64,000 nucleotides of DNA, taken from positions 134,553-198,552 of the forward strand of contig JBMNPM010000002.1 of assembly GCA_050943595.1 (NCBI GenBank), given 5' to 3'. Below are positions 8,924-18,613 of the stretch, in pieces. This DNA is from JAXGXJ01 sp050943595. Its GTDB lineage: Bacteria > Actinomycetota > Thermoleophilia > RBG-16-64-13. The notes beneath the pieces were generated by a model that was not told the DNA's origin, made no database searches, and was given only the letters and a program-made list of their open reading frames with translations. The position numbers and the translations under genes are program-made. Positions within the stretch are counted from its first letter, which is position 1. Each line of letters starts with the position of its first letter.

Positions 8924-9051
8924 TAAATCATCGGATGACGCGGCCCGGTGTCCGCGCTCCGCCGCCCAGATCAGCACGTCGACCGCCTAAACGATCTGGA
9001 CCTATTTCTCTAGACTCGGTACCCTATGGCGATCCTTATTTGGAGGTGTCT

Positions 9052-10317
9052 ATGCCCGAAACCGTGCGTCTACTCATCAACCGGGGTCCCATCGACCCTG
9101 CTCTCACCATCCGCATCCTCGAGCAGCTCCTCAAGACCCTTGAATTCACACACTGGCGGGGGCTCGTCTACGGCACCATACGGCCTGAGACCATCGAGAT
9201 CACCACGGATGAGGAAGTGATGCACGCCGGTTTCGCCACCCAGGCATCTGCGGGGCCAGTAAATATCGCTACCGACACCGATGCCACAGCCTATCTGCCT
9301 CCTGAACACCAAGCCGGTGAACCAGCCGACCGTCGCAGCGATCTTTTCGCCATGGGAGTGGTGGCCTACGAGATGTTCACGGGCAGGCTTCCTTTCCCGG
9401 CCGGAGGAGCCCCCGAGCAGGCGACCCCTCTCACCATCCCCGAGGCCACCATGGCCCTGCTGCCCGCCCACATCCCACCGGCCCTAACGAGGGCACTGGC
9501 CAAGGACCCGGAGGATCGTTTCCTCACCGCCATAAGCTTCCTTGAGGCGCTCCAGGGAATGTCAGCAGCCACCGACCCAAGCGTCGACACCGACGCCGGC
9601 GTCGACGACACCCCGCCGAAAGAACCGGCCCTGTCCGCCTCCGACCCGCGGGCCGACCGGAACTCCGGCCGCAGACGTACGTGGATCATCGGAGTTTCCG
9701 CGCTTGTGGTAGTGGTTGTGATCGCCGCAGCTACATGGATAATCCTCACTACCGGCGATAACAAGGGATCCGCCGCCTCCATCCCCGAAACCGTTAATGC
9801 CGTAGCCCCCACAGGAGACTCCAACACCGCCGCCACACCGAGCACGACCCCGCTCCCCACCGCGCCTACAACTACCGCCGCAGTCACCTCGACCACGAGC
9901 ACCACGATACTCCACGCCCGCTACGAAGAGACGGAGCTGTACGTGCTCCACACCGGTGTCTGGAAAACCACCACCGATGCCGCTGCCTCGGGAGGCAGCT
10001 TCCGTTTCGCGAACTCTGCCCAGTGCTCGGTCACGGTCACCTTCGTGGGCACCCACCTGGCCTGGATCGCCAAGAAGTCACCAGTCTACGGTAACGCCGA
10101 AATCACCTTGGACGGCAAGAGTCTGGGCACCATCGATCTGTACAGCCAGACTACCAAATGGCAGGAGAAGGTGTGGGGAACGGGCACACTCAAACCCGGG
10201 ATCCACACGGTGACCATTGCCTGGACGGGGACGAAGAACAACGCCTCTACCGGCACCTACATCAGCGTGGATGCCTTCGAAGTGACGGGGTCATTACTTC
10301 AGTCGAGCGAACCCTAG
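9052..10317 (+). CDS. Membrane pseudokinase with C-terminal carbohydrate-binding-like domain
   Basis: 421 residues. The start is ATG 9052, with GGAGGTG five to six bases upstream. Residues 1-170 resemble the C-lobe of a Hanks-type Ser/Thr kinase (RRSDLFAMGVVAYEMFTGRLPFP, a PPE in place of APE). The whole N-lobe is absent. The catalytic loop HRDxKPEN reads YGTIRPETI, and the DFG position reads AGF, so it cannot be an active kinase. A membrane helix (about residues 215-235) and a Thr/Pro-rich linker follow. The outer domain of about 130 residues (from RYEETELYVLHTG to YISVDAFEVTG) resembles carbohydrate-binding beta-sandwiches found repeatedly on monoderm surface proteins. It probably senses or binds surface glycan. 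Its stop overlaps that of manC by a few bases. Confidence 0.75.
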   Translation: MPETVRLLINRGPIDPALTIRILEQLLKTLEFTHWRGLVYGTIRPETIEITTDEEVMHAGFATQASAGPVNIATDTDATAYLPPEHQAGEPADRRSDLFAMGVVAYEMFTGRLPFPAGGAPEQATPLTIPEATMALLPAHIPPALTRALAKDPEDRFLTAISFLEALQGMSAATDPSVDTDAGVDDTPPKEPALSASDPRADRNSGRRRTWIIGVSALVVVVVIAAATWIILTTGDNKGSAASIPETVNAVAPTGDSNTAATPSTTPLPTAPTTTAAVTSTTSTTILHARYEETELYVLHTGVWKTTTDAAASGGSFRFANSAQCSVTVTFVGTHLAWIAKKSPVYGNAEITLDGKSLGTIDLYSQTTKWQEKVWGTGTLKPGIHTVTIAWTGTKNNASTGTYISVDAFEVTGSLLQSSEP

Positions 10318-11759
10318 CAGACTTCCAATCGCCCGTAGTCGTCTTCCAGACGCACGATGTCGTCTTCGCCCAGGTAGTCGCCTACCTGCACCTCGATGAT
10401 CTCAAGCGGCTCTCTGCCTGGATTGGCCAGGCGGTGAGGAGTGCCCGCCGGCACGTACGTTGACTGATCCTCGCCCAGGCGAAAGACCTCATCTCCCCGG
10501 GTGACCTCGGCCACACCATGCACGACGACCCAGTGCTCCGCCCGATGTCGATGGAGCTGTAGGCTGAGGCTGGCCCCCGGCGCCACCACGATACGCTTCA
10601 CCTGGAAGCGTTCGCCACTGTCGATGGAATCAAAGCGGCCCCAGGGGCGGTGAACGCGACGGTGATAGGTGGTGAGCCGCTTGTTGTGATCGTGCACACG
10701 GGCCACCAGCTTCTTCAAATCATGAGTCCGATCCCGCGCAGCCACCAGCAGAGCATCGGCTGTATCAACCACCACGAGGTCGTCCGCGCCCAGCACGGTC
10801 ACCAAGCGGGAGTCGGCATGCACCAGCGTGTTATGGGTGTCTTCGAGGATCACGTCACCCCGAGCAACGTTCCCCGATTCATCCTGCATCGACACGTTCC
10901 GCAGAGCTTCCCAGGCCCCCACGTCCGACCAACCGGCGGCCAGAGGCACCACCACGGCCTCGCCTGCGGGCAGCTTTTCCATGACCGCATAGTCGATGGA
11001 GTCGGACACGCAGGCGCCGAAGGCTTCCCTGTCCAAGTGCGTGAAGCAGCCTTCGTCCCTTCTCCCGGCCACGGCGGCCCGACAGGCGACGCCTATCTCG
11101 GGAGAATATCGATTGAGAGCCTCCAGCCACACAGAGCGCTTCATCATGAAGATGCCGCTGTTCCACAGATAATCACCCTCAGTCAGGTAGCGTGTAGCTA
11201 CCGCAGCGTCGGGCTTCTCGGTGAACCCGGCCAAGAGGCGCGCCGTCGCTGCACACGGCGCCGACTCCCCCACCCGGATGTAGCCGTAGCCCGTCTCCGG
11301 CCGGTCGGGCACGATGCCGAAGGTGACCATCATCCCCGCCTCCGCCTGCTCGGCTCCCTCGGCCACGGCGGCGTGAAAAGCCGGGACATCGGCGATGAGA
11401 TGGTCAGAGGCCATGACGAGCAAGATAGGATCGTCATTTGATTCGGCCAGAATCAACGCGGCCAGCGTCACGGCCGGGGCGGTATTGCGCCCCACAGGTT
11501 CCAGCACGATGCGGGGGTTGACATCATCGATCTCGCGCAGCTGGTCGGCCACCACGAACCTGTACTCTTCGTTCGTAACCACCACCGGCTGCGTGGCGAT
11601 GGGCGCGGCGGCAAAGCCGCGCAGCCGCATCTCGGTCTCCTGCAACAGTGAATGATGAGACCCCGTCAAGGCCAGCAATTGCTTGGGGTGGCTCTGTCGA
11701 GAGGCCGGCCACAGACGAGTCCCGGAACCTCCGGCCAGGATCACGGGCTGGATGATCAC
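10314..11759 (-). CDS. manC: Mannose-1-phosphate guanylyltransferase / mannose-6-phosphate isomerase
   Basis: 481 residues, a bifunctional type II enzyme. The N-terminal nucleotidyltransferase has LAGGSGTRLWPASRQSHPKQ and makes GDP-mannose from mannose-1-phosphate and GTP. The C-terminal cupin (WGRFDSIDSGERFQVKRIVV, then SLQLHRHRAEHWVVVHG) is the phosphomannose isomerase domain. The product feeds gmd and fcl, completing GDP-L-fucose synthesis in this locus. The start is GTG 11759, because AAAGGAGG lies seven to eight bases upstream; ATG 11786 in the same frame has no such site. The gene lies 115 bases downstream of tRNA-Thr on the same strand and is separated from gmd/fcl by the convergent pseudokinase gene. 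Confidence 0.93.
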   Translation of the reverse strand: MIIQPVILAGGSGTRLWPASRQSHPKQLLALTGSHHSLLQETEMRLRGFAAAPIATQPVVVTNEEYRFVVADQLREIDDVNPRIVLEPVGRNTAPAVTLAALILAESNDDPILLVMASDHLIADVPAFHAAVAEGAEQAEAGMMVTFGIVPDRPETGYGYIRVGESAPCAATARLLAGFTEKPDAAVATRYLTEGDYLWNSGIFMMKRSVWLEALNRYSPEIGVACRAAVAGRRDEGCFTHLDREAFGACVSDSIDYAVMEKLPAGEAVVVPLAAGWSDVGAWEALRNVSMQDESGNVARGDVILEDTHNTLVHADSRLVTVLGADDLVVVDTADALLVAARDRTHDLKKLVARVHDHNKRLTTYHRRVHRPWGRFDSIDSGERFQVKRIVVAPGASLSLQLHRHRAEHWVVVHGVAEVTRGDEVFRLGEDQSTYVPAGTPHRLANPGREPLEIIEVQVGDYLGEDDIVRLEDDYGRLEVC

Positions 11760-11874
11760 CCTCTCCTCCTTTGATACATGGATCATCGATCGTCGCATCG
11801 GCGAACCATTGGTGTAGCGCCAGAACACCATCGAGAAGATGTCACTGAGAACGATGTGCAGCTCGGTCTGACAA

Positions 11875-11947
11875 AGCCGGCGAAGGGACTCGAACCCCCA
11901 ACCTGCTGATTACAAATCAGCTGCTCTACCAATTGAGCTACACCGGC
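11875..11947 (-). tRNA. tRNA-Thr (anticodon UGU)
   Basis: On the minus strand a full cloverleaf starts at 11947 with acceptor GCCGGTG, pairing with CGCCGGC at the 3' end. The D arm is TAGCTCAATTGGTAGAGC, the anticodon stem GCTGA/TCAGC encloses TTTGTAA (anticodon TGT, bases 11914-11912), and the T arm contains GGTTCGAGTCC. The discriminator base is T and CCA is not encoded. In related genomes a tRNA-Thr commonly follows sigH before rpmG-secE-nusG; here the polysaccharide locus follows instead. Confidence 0.95.
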
Positions 11948-12108
11948 CCGAGGTGCGGGACACCCGCGGAGAGACCGCCACCACACCATCGCGTCGCGCG
12001 TCCGCGTCAACAGATTGTAGCGCGAAGGGGACTCTCGCGTAGTCAGCACATAGACGCACCCGCACGTGTTTCGCACCACCCCGCACGGTTTTCGCTGTGC
12101 GGCGGCCT

Positions 12109-12744
12109 CTACCTGCTTTGCAGATGCGCAGTGACCTTGCGCTTGACACGCTGCAGAGCATTATCGACCGTCTTGGTATCGTGACCGATCGCGGCGGCGA
12201 TTTCCTCGTAGGAGTTACCCTCCAGATAATACTTGAGTACTTGGGATTCCAAGGAACTGAGCCGGCTCGTCAGACAGCTGGTGAGACTCGTCACCTCCTC
12301 CGAACTGATGACCTGCTGTACTGGGTCGCTGGTGCGGCCCGAAGGGAGCACGTCGGCCAGGGTCCGCGCGTCGGCGTCGCTGCTCCACGGTGAGTAACTG
12401 AAACTGATGTACGTATTGAGCGGCGCATGTTTGCGCCGGGACGCCGTCTTGATGGCCGTGATGATCTGCCGGGTAACACACAACTCAGCGAAGCCACGGA
12501 AGCTCGTGCTGCGGTCGTGTTCGAAATCACGGATGGCCTTAAAGAGACCGACGTAGCCCTCTTGGATGAGATCGTCGCCGTCGCCGCCGGCCAGGAAGTA
12601 GGAGTTGGCCTTCAGGCGCACGAAGCGACGGTAGCGAACAAAGATCTCCCGGGTCGCCTCATCATCTCCGTCCTTTGCCCGCGCCACCAGTTCTTCATCC
12701 AGCCACCCGCCTGCGAATCTCGGCACCCGCGCCGGTCTCGCCAC
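12109..12744 (-). CDS. sigH: RNA polymerase sigma factor, SigH/Spo0H type
   Basis: 211 residues. Region 2 is seen as IFVRYRRFVRLKANSYFLAG then GDDLIQEGYVGLFKAIRDF, the -10 recognition and core-binding part. Region 4 is LESQVLKYYLEGNSYEEIAA then KTVDNALQRVKRKV, the -35 helix-turn-helix. The gene position after rlmB and the NYN gene is the classic site of sigH. The product likely directs stress or transition-phase transcription. The start is a GTG at 12744 with GGGAGG seven bases upstream. About 160 bases separate its stop from tRNA-Thr; I saw no anti-sigma gene next to it. Confidence 0.92.
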   Translation of the reverse strand: MARPARVPRFAGGWLDEELVARAKDGDDEATREIFVRYRRFVRLKANSYFLAGGDGDDLIQEGYVGLFKAIRDFEHDRSTSFRGFAELCVTRQIITAIKTASRRKHAPLNTYISFSYSPWSSDADARTLADVLPSGRTSDPVQQVISSEEVTSLTSCLTSRLSSLESQVLKYYLEGNSYEEIAAAIGHDTKTVDNALQRVKRKVTAHLQSR

Positions 12745-12814
12745 CTGTCAGCCTCCCACGTCACTGTGAACTTCGCACCGCGTCTCCGGATCGCACGCTC
12801 CCTCCGCCGGCGTC

Positions 12815-13426
12815 CTACCGATCATCCTCCTGTAGCCCGTCGCGCAAACGGCTGAGCTGCTCGAGGGTATCCGAAGGAACCCGCTCTTCGACCCGAAGGC
12901 TCATTGTAATGCGATCCGTATAATTTGCAATCCTTTTTTTGTCCTTGTGCAGTTCTGACGCGAACTGACGGGAGGAGAGACGGACGACATTGGGAAGAAA
13001 GATGGTCTTCTGCAACTGGTAGTCAGACGACACCACAATCACGCTCTCCCCGGGACTGAGAGCATAAACCTCCCTCTCGATGATGCTGTCCGCCGACCGC
13101 GAAAAAGACCCAAAGTACACATCCACCTGAGCCGTCGCACTCTCGCTCCGCTCCAAGGCTTCCTCGCGCGAATCGAAGACAACGATGGCTTGGTCCGATG
13201 TCCTCCCCATAAAACTGGCGATATCGTCGAGCAGACGGCGCCGTTCATCATCGAGGTCGATCAGGGGCTCACGCTCAGCGACAACCGTGTCGTCGGCGTC
13301 TTCCACCGGCATTTCAGGTCGTCCGGCTCCCCTACGGGGCGGCCGTCGGGAACGTCGAGACGCACTGTCCTGCTCCCCCAGGATCTGGTGAAGGAGATTG
13401 TACCCATCGATGAGGTATACACTCAC
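12815..13426 (-). CDS. NYN-domain endoribonuclease, YacP/Rae1 type
   Basis: 203 residues. The N-terminal VYLIDGYNLLHQI carries the first catalytic aspartate of the PIN-like NYN fold. Later acidic strands are VIVVSSDYQLQKT and the conserved YFGSFSRSADSIIEREV, typical of YacP/Rae1 proteins, which cut mRNA at the ribosomal A site in Bacillus. An acidic insertion near residues 30-70 (EDADDTVVAEREP) is poorly conserved. The start is a GTG at 13426; the longer frame to 13465 would overlap rlmB. Position between rlmB and sigH is the standard one. The family assignment is firm; the cleavage activity in this organism is inferred. Confidence 0.85.
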   Translation of the reverse strand: MSVYLIDGYNLLHQILGEQDSASRRSRRPPRRGAGRPEMPVEDADDTVVAEREPLIDLDDERRRLLDDIASFMGRTSDQAIVVFDSREEALERSESATAQVDVYFGSFSRSADSIIEREVYALSPGESVIVVSSDYQLQKTIFLPNVVRLSSRQFASELHKDKKRIANYTDRITMSLRVEERVPSDTLEQLSRLRDGLQEDDR

Positions 13427-13436
13427 ACGAAGCCTC

Positions 13437-14165
13437 TCACACTGTGCGCTGACGCACAGCTTCATAGAGCAGTATGCCCGCGGACACGCCCACGTTCAGG
13501 GATTCCATCTTCCCCTCCAGTGGTAGAGACACCATCACATCACACATCGAGGCCACGCGCCTGCCCAAGCCTTGGCCTTCCGAGCCGACCACAAAGCAGG
13601 TGGGGTAACGATAGTCCTGAGCCGTGTAGAGACCCGCCGCATCGGCAGCCGAACCGTATATCCAGAAACCGGCTTTTTTTGCTTCGGCGAGGGCATCGGC
13701 CAAGTTGCGCACCCGGCAGACGGTGGCGTGCTCCGTGGCCCCGGCCGAGGCCTTGACCACAGCCGGAGTGACCTCAGCCGCCCGATGCCGCGGCACGAGG
13801 ACGGCAGCGCCGGCCGCCTCCGCCGTACGGATGATGGCCCCCAGATTGTGAGGGTCCTGTACTTCGTCCAGAGCTACCAGCATGGACTGTGTGGCCAGCA
13901 CGGCCTCCAGGTCGACATAGACGTAGGGATCCACCTCAGCGCCGATACCCTGATGGTCGGCGGTGCCCAACAGGGCCGATAGTTCCGCCGTGGGCAGCCG
14001 GCGGATCGGCGGTCGCCGGCCCGCACCCCTGCCCCAGTCCGTCACGTGCTGCTCCAGCTCGTCGCCCACCCGACCGTCCACCACGACTACGTCGCGCACC
14101 CTTCGCCGGCCCCGTAGAGCCTCATACACCGGGTTGCGTCCGTAGATGAACGTCGCCGAGACCAC
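13437..14165 (-). CDS. rlmB: 23S rRNA (guanosine-2'-O-)-methyltransferase, RlmB/TrmH family
   Basis: About 242 residues from the GTG at 14165. The N-terminal substrate-binding domain starts TFIYGRNPVYEALRG. The SPOUT knot motifs are NLGAIIRTAEAAGAAVLVP, CFVVGSEGQGLG and SLPLEGKMESLNVGVSAGIL, which bind SAM and form the trefoil knot. It methylates a ribose in the peptidyl-transferase region of 23S rRNA. The open frame reaches back to 14441, but the extra 92 residues are Arg/Gly/Pro-rich, overlap cysS, and show no similarity to the fold. Such basic extensions do exist in some RlmB proteins, so a longer start remains possible. The ribosome site at 14165 is weak. Confidence 0.88.
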   Translation of the reverse strand: MVSATFIYGRNPVYEALRGRRRVRDVVVVDGRVGDELEQHVTDWGRGAGRRPPIRRLPTAELSALLGTADHQGIGAEVDPYVYVDLEAVLATQSMLVALDEVQDPHNLGAIIRTAEAAGAAVLVPRHRAAEVTPAVVKASAGATEHATVCRVRNLADALAEAKKAGFWIYGSAADAAGLYTAQDYRYPTCFVVGSEGQGLGRRVASMCDVMVSLPLEGKMESLNVGVSAGILLYEAVRQRTV

Positions 14166-14295
14166 CTCGGTCTTCGGACCGCCGGGTCCGTGGCGAGACA
14201 ACGCGGGGCGCGCTACCGCGCGGCCCACGCCCGGTCGCCTATCCAGCACCGTCCCCTGACACCCCGAACCGCCTGCGACCCGAGGGCGCCGAGGC

Positions 14296-15705
<1,410 letters not shown>

Positions 15706-15706
15706 A

Positions 15707-16279
15707 TCAGGACACTCCCCTCACGTACGACGCCGCGGCATCGAACCGGGCGTCTGGCTTGTTCTTGCCGGTGTCTTCCCGAGTCTCGCTGCGGGCCAGG
15801 AGTACCACAGCCTGAGCAGCGATACCTTCCGCTCGGCCGGTGAAGCCCATGCCTTCGGTGGTGGTCCCCCGTACCCCCACCCGCTCCGGCCCCACGCCCA
15901 ACGCTGCGGCCATGCGTCCGCGCATAGCCGCACGGTGCGGCGCGATACGCGGCTCCTCACAAATGACCACCGCGTCCACGTTGACAATCTGCCAACCGTC
16001 GGCGACCACCATATCCCCCACCTCCTGCAGCAGGCCGATGCTGTCGGCGCCGGCCAAGGCCGGATCGCTGTCGGGGAAGAGGTGCCCTATATCCTCCAAA
16101 CCGGCCGCCCCCAATAGGGCGTCCACGACGGCATGGACGAGGACGTCGGCATCGCTGTGTCCACGAAGACCGTTCGACTCCCGCAGGTGCACTCCACCCA
16201 GCACCAGCGCCCGCTCCGGATCAAAACGATGGGCGTCGCAGCCGAGACCTACGCGTATCCCGAGAACACCCTCAGTCAT
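15707..16279 (-). CDS. ispF: 2-C-methyl-D-erythritol 2,4-cyclodiphosphate synthase
   Basis: 190 residues. It catalyses the cyclisation step of the non-mevalonate isoprenoid pathway, forming MEcPP with release of CMP. Metal-binding residues are in GLGCDAHRFDP (Asp and His) and GLRGHSDADVLVHAVVDALL (His). LEDIGHLFPDSDPA and the C-terminal GTTTEGMGFTGRAEGIAAQA are family signatures. The ATG at 16279 overlaps the end of ispD by eight bases; the frame extends ten codons further upstream, but that lies inside ispD. The tail after residue 165 (SETREDTGKNKPDARFDAAA) is longer than usual and probably disordered. Confidence 0.95.
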   Translation of the reverse strand: MTEGVLGIRVGLGCDAHRFDPERALVLGGVHLRESNGLRGHSDADVLVHAVVDALLGAAGLEDIGHLFPDSDPALAGADSIGLLQEVGDMVVADGWQIVNVDAVVICEEPRIAPHRAAMRGRMAAALGVGPERVGVRGTTTEGMGFTGRAEGIAAQAVVLLARSETREDTGKNKPDARFDAAASYVRGVS

Positions 16280-16994
16280 ACCTGCGCTCCGCGAGTACCT
16301 GCTCGGCACGACGTAGGTCCATGCGCTCGGTGATCTTGAAATTCTCCGGCGAGCCCTCTACCACCGCCACACGGCCTCCACGCAGCTCCACCAACGAGGA
16401 ATCGTCGGTGGCTTCTGCAACGACGCTGTCGGGTTGCGCATAAGCATCCATGATAACCTGCCGGCGGAAAATCTGAGGGGTCTGGGCGCAGAACAGGCGT
16501 GAACGTTGCGGAGTGCTCGTGATGAGACCATCATCTCCCACCACCTTAACGGTATCGATGCTCGGCAGAGCCGGTATCGCCCCATCCAGCGTAGGGTCGG
16601 CCTCCAGAGCAGCCAGCACGCGACGCAGTTCCGCACGGGTGACCAGGGGGCGCGCACCGTCGTGCACCCCCACCAGATCCCAGTCTCCCAGTTCGGCCAG
16701 CGCCCGCAGGCCGTTCTGTACTGAGAAGGGACGTTTCTCGTCTCCCGCCACCACGCGCAACACCTTGCCTATGTGCTCCAGCCTGATCTCATTGTCGCAA
16801 TATTCGACATCCTCCACATTGACCACCACGAGCATCGCGTCCACCTCGGGACAAGAGCTGATGGTCGTCATGGTCCGCTGCAGCATGGGGATACCCAATA
16901 GAGGAACATACTGCTTCGGCAGGCCAGAACTCAGGCGCGTGCCGTAGCCGGCCGCGGCCAAGACCATGGCCAAAGTCGGTCGTCTGCTTGCCAT
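16272..16994 (-). CDS. ispD: 2-C-methyl-D-erythritol 4-phosphate cytidylyltransferase
   Basis: 240 residues. It transfers CMP to MEP in the non-mevalonate isoprenoid pathway. The N-terminal nucleotide-binding loop is AMVLAAAGYGTRLSSGLPKQY. VGVHDGARPLVTRAELRRVL and the middle AIPALPSIDTVK are typical of IspD, as is AQTPQIFRRQVIMDAY and the C-terminal VAVVEGSPENFKITERMDL. It lies immediately upstream of ispF on the same strand, giving two consecutive activities of the pathway from one transcript. Twelve bases separate it from the PIN/TRAM gene. Confidence 0.95.
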   Translation of the reverse strand: MASRRPTLAMVLAAAGYGTRLSSGLPKQYVPLLGIPMLQRTMTTISSCPEVDAMLVVVNVEDVEYCDNEIRLEHIGKVLRVVAGDEKRPFSVQNGLRALAELGDWDLVGVHDGARPLVTRAELRRVLAALEADPTLDGAIPALPSIDTVKVVGDDGLITSTPQRSRLFCAQTPQIFRRQVIMDAYAQPDSVVAEATDDSSLVELRGGRVAVVEGSPENFKITERMDLRRAEQVLAERRYD

Positions 16995-17006
16995 ATCTTC
17001 CCCCTG

Positions 17007-18053
17007 TTAGGAGGCCAACCGCGTGAAGATCATCCTACCCGCCGGGTTCTGAAGGACAGAGGTCACTTCCACCTCCACCTCCTCACCCATCCGGCTGCGG
17101 CCGCCCTCGATCACCACCATCGTGCCGTCATCCAGATACGCCACGCCCTGATCTTCTTCCTTGCCCTCGCGCAAAACCCGCACCCCCAGGCTCTCGCCCG
17201 GTAGCACTGTTGCCTTGAGGGAATTGGAGAGCTCGTTGATGTTCAAGACCTCAACGCCCTGGATCTGGGCCAATTTGTTGAGATTGTAGTCGGTGGTGAG
17301 GATACAGGCCTTCATCTCCTTCCCCAGCTTTATCAACTTAGCGTCGACCTCAGCTACGGTAGGAAAGTCCCTTTCGATGATGATGAGTCTTTTGTAGGAC
17401 TCCTGGAGATCACGCACAATGTCAAGACCGCGCCTACCCCGGGCACGCCTGCCCGCCTCGCTGGAGTCGGCAATGGACTGCAGCTCTTCGAGGACGAAAC
17501 TGGGCACAATGAGATCCCCCTCCACGAAGCCGGTCTGCACCACAGGCCCGATCCTGCCATCAATGATCACAGACGTGTCCAAGAGTTTGGGTCTCAGAGA
17601 GAACTGCTCCCCCGTCTGCTCAAGCAGCCCCTTGAACCCCAGTACGCGGGCCATGTCGGTTTGGCGTTTGTAGCCCAGGTAGGCAAAAAGATAGCCGCTG
17701 ACCGCATAAAGGATGGGGAGCAGGTAGGGGCCCACCACAGGTAGATTCTTGATGGCCAGCCCCCCGAGGGCCGCCACCGCAAGACCGACGAGCAGACCGA
17801 CGGTCGTGAAGATGAGACCGCTGGCCGTCACCAGCGGATTCGCTCTGTCGAGACGTCTTCCCAGCCGGGTGCTCGCCCGACCCAAGAAGCCGCCCAAAAC
17901 TCCGCCCACCACCACGCCGGCCAGTACCACCAAGGCCAGCAACAACCCATAACCCAACCCACCCAAGTCCGACCTGGGCAAGAAGGCCCTGCCCGCCTCG
18001 TAGCAGGACACGCCCCCCACCAGAGCCGTCAGCAGTCTCAGGGCGAAGGCCAT
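17007..18053 (-). CDS. PIN and TRAM domain membrane protein, YacL type
   Basis: 348 residues. Four hydrophobic segments in the first 130 residues anchor it in the membrane. A PIN nuclease-fold domain begins at LLDTSVIIDGRIGPVVQTGF and continues through VLEELQSIADSSEAGRRARG to ILTTDYNLNKLAQIQGV, with the expected acidic residues. A C-terminal TRAM RNA-binding domain contains EEDQGVAYLDDGTMVVIEGG. This is the widely conserved YacL-like protein found next to ispD, carD and disA in Gram-positive bacteria. Its physiological substrate is not established; membrane-linked RNA cleavage is the family-based expectation. Confidence 0.88.
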   Translation of the reverse strand: MAFALRLLTALVGGVSCYEAGRAFLPRSDLGGLGYGLLLALVVLAGVVVGGVLGGFLGRASTRLGRRLDRANPLVTASGLIFTTVGLLVGLAVAALGGLAIKNLPVVGPYLLPILYAVSGYLFAYLGYKRQTDMARVLGFKGLLEQTGEQFSLRPKLLDTSVIIDGRIGPVVQTGFVEGDLIVPSFVLEELQSIADSSEAGRRARGRRGLDIVRDLQESYKRLIIIERDFPTVAEVDAKLIKLGKEMKACILTTDYNLNKLAQIQGVEVLNINELSNSLKATVLPGESLGVRVLREGKEEDQGVAYLDDGTMVVIEGGRSRMGEEVEVEVTSVLQNPAGRMIFTRLAS

Positions 18054-18097
18054 GGACTCAGCGCCCTCTTGTGTACGTGCGGATCACGGCCCTTTTC

Positions 18098-18613
18098 TCA
18101 CTCCGCACCGCGGCGATCAAAGTTGGTGCACACTTCCGCCAAGACCCCGTCCAGCAGGCCGAGGGCATCGTCCTCCTGCATCCCCTTGGCGCACATGACC
18201 TCCGAAGCCAAGATCCGTCTGACCTTCTCATACATCTGCTTCTCGCCTGTGGAGAGGCCTTTGTCGTGATCTCTCACCGCCAGGTTACGAAGGACTCCGG
18301 CGATCTCCAGCACATCTCCGCTTCCGATCTTATCCCGGTTGTGCCTGATCCGGTGATTCCAGTTGGCCGGCATCGCCGTCGCGTCCTCACGCAGCACGTT
18401 CAGAGCCTGTTCCATCGTTTCCTCTGAGCTGACCGCCCGCAGACCCGCTCTATCCGAGCCGCCTACCGGCACCATGACCGTCATATCTGTGTGGAGCATG
18501 CGGATGACGTAATACGAACAGACCCCCTCATCTCGCTCCCGCTCGACGATGTCGGCTATGCTACCCGCCCCGTGATGCGGATAGACGACTATATCTCCTA
18601 TATCGAACATCAT
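18098..18613 (-). CDS. carD: CarD-family transcriptional regulator
   Basis: 171 residues. The N-terminal RNA-polymerase interaction domain opens MFDIGDIVVYPHHGAGSIAD, the standard CarD/CdnL start, followed by YYVIRMLHTDMTVMVPVG. The C-terminal helical DNA-binding part includes WNHRIRHNRDKIGSGDVLEI, with the conserved tryptophan that wedges into the promoter bubble. CarD stabilises open complexes, especially at rRNA promoters. Its ATG overlaps the disA stop (ATGA), so it is made with the c-di-AMP synthase. The C-terminal end (GVLAEVCTNFDRRGAE) is ordinary. Confidence 0.93.
   Translation of the reverse strand: MMFDIGDIVVYPHHGAGSIADIVERERDEGVCSYYVIRMLHTDMTVMVPVGGSDRAGLRAVSSEETMEQALNVLREDATAMPANWNHRIRHNRDKIGSGDVLEIAGVLRNLAVRDHDKGLSTGEKQMYEKVRRILASEVMCAKGMQEDDALGLLDGVLAEVCTNFDRRGAE

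Noticed and set aside
8825..8977. Upstream extension of fcl to a start at 8977
   Set aside because: A promoter with -35/-10 at 8923-8895 lies inside it, so the extension would not be transcribed from that promoter.
9070..10056. Long minus-strand frames opposite the pseudokinase gene
   Set aside because: Gly/Arg-rich shadows of a GC-rich coding strand; the plus strand has the ribosome site and recognisable domains.
11783..12161. Minus-strand frames containing GVAQLVEQLICNQQVGGSSP
   Set aside because: These are the well-known false translations of a tRNA gene, here tRNA-Thr at 11875-11947.
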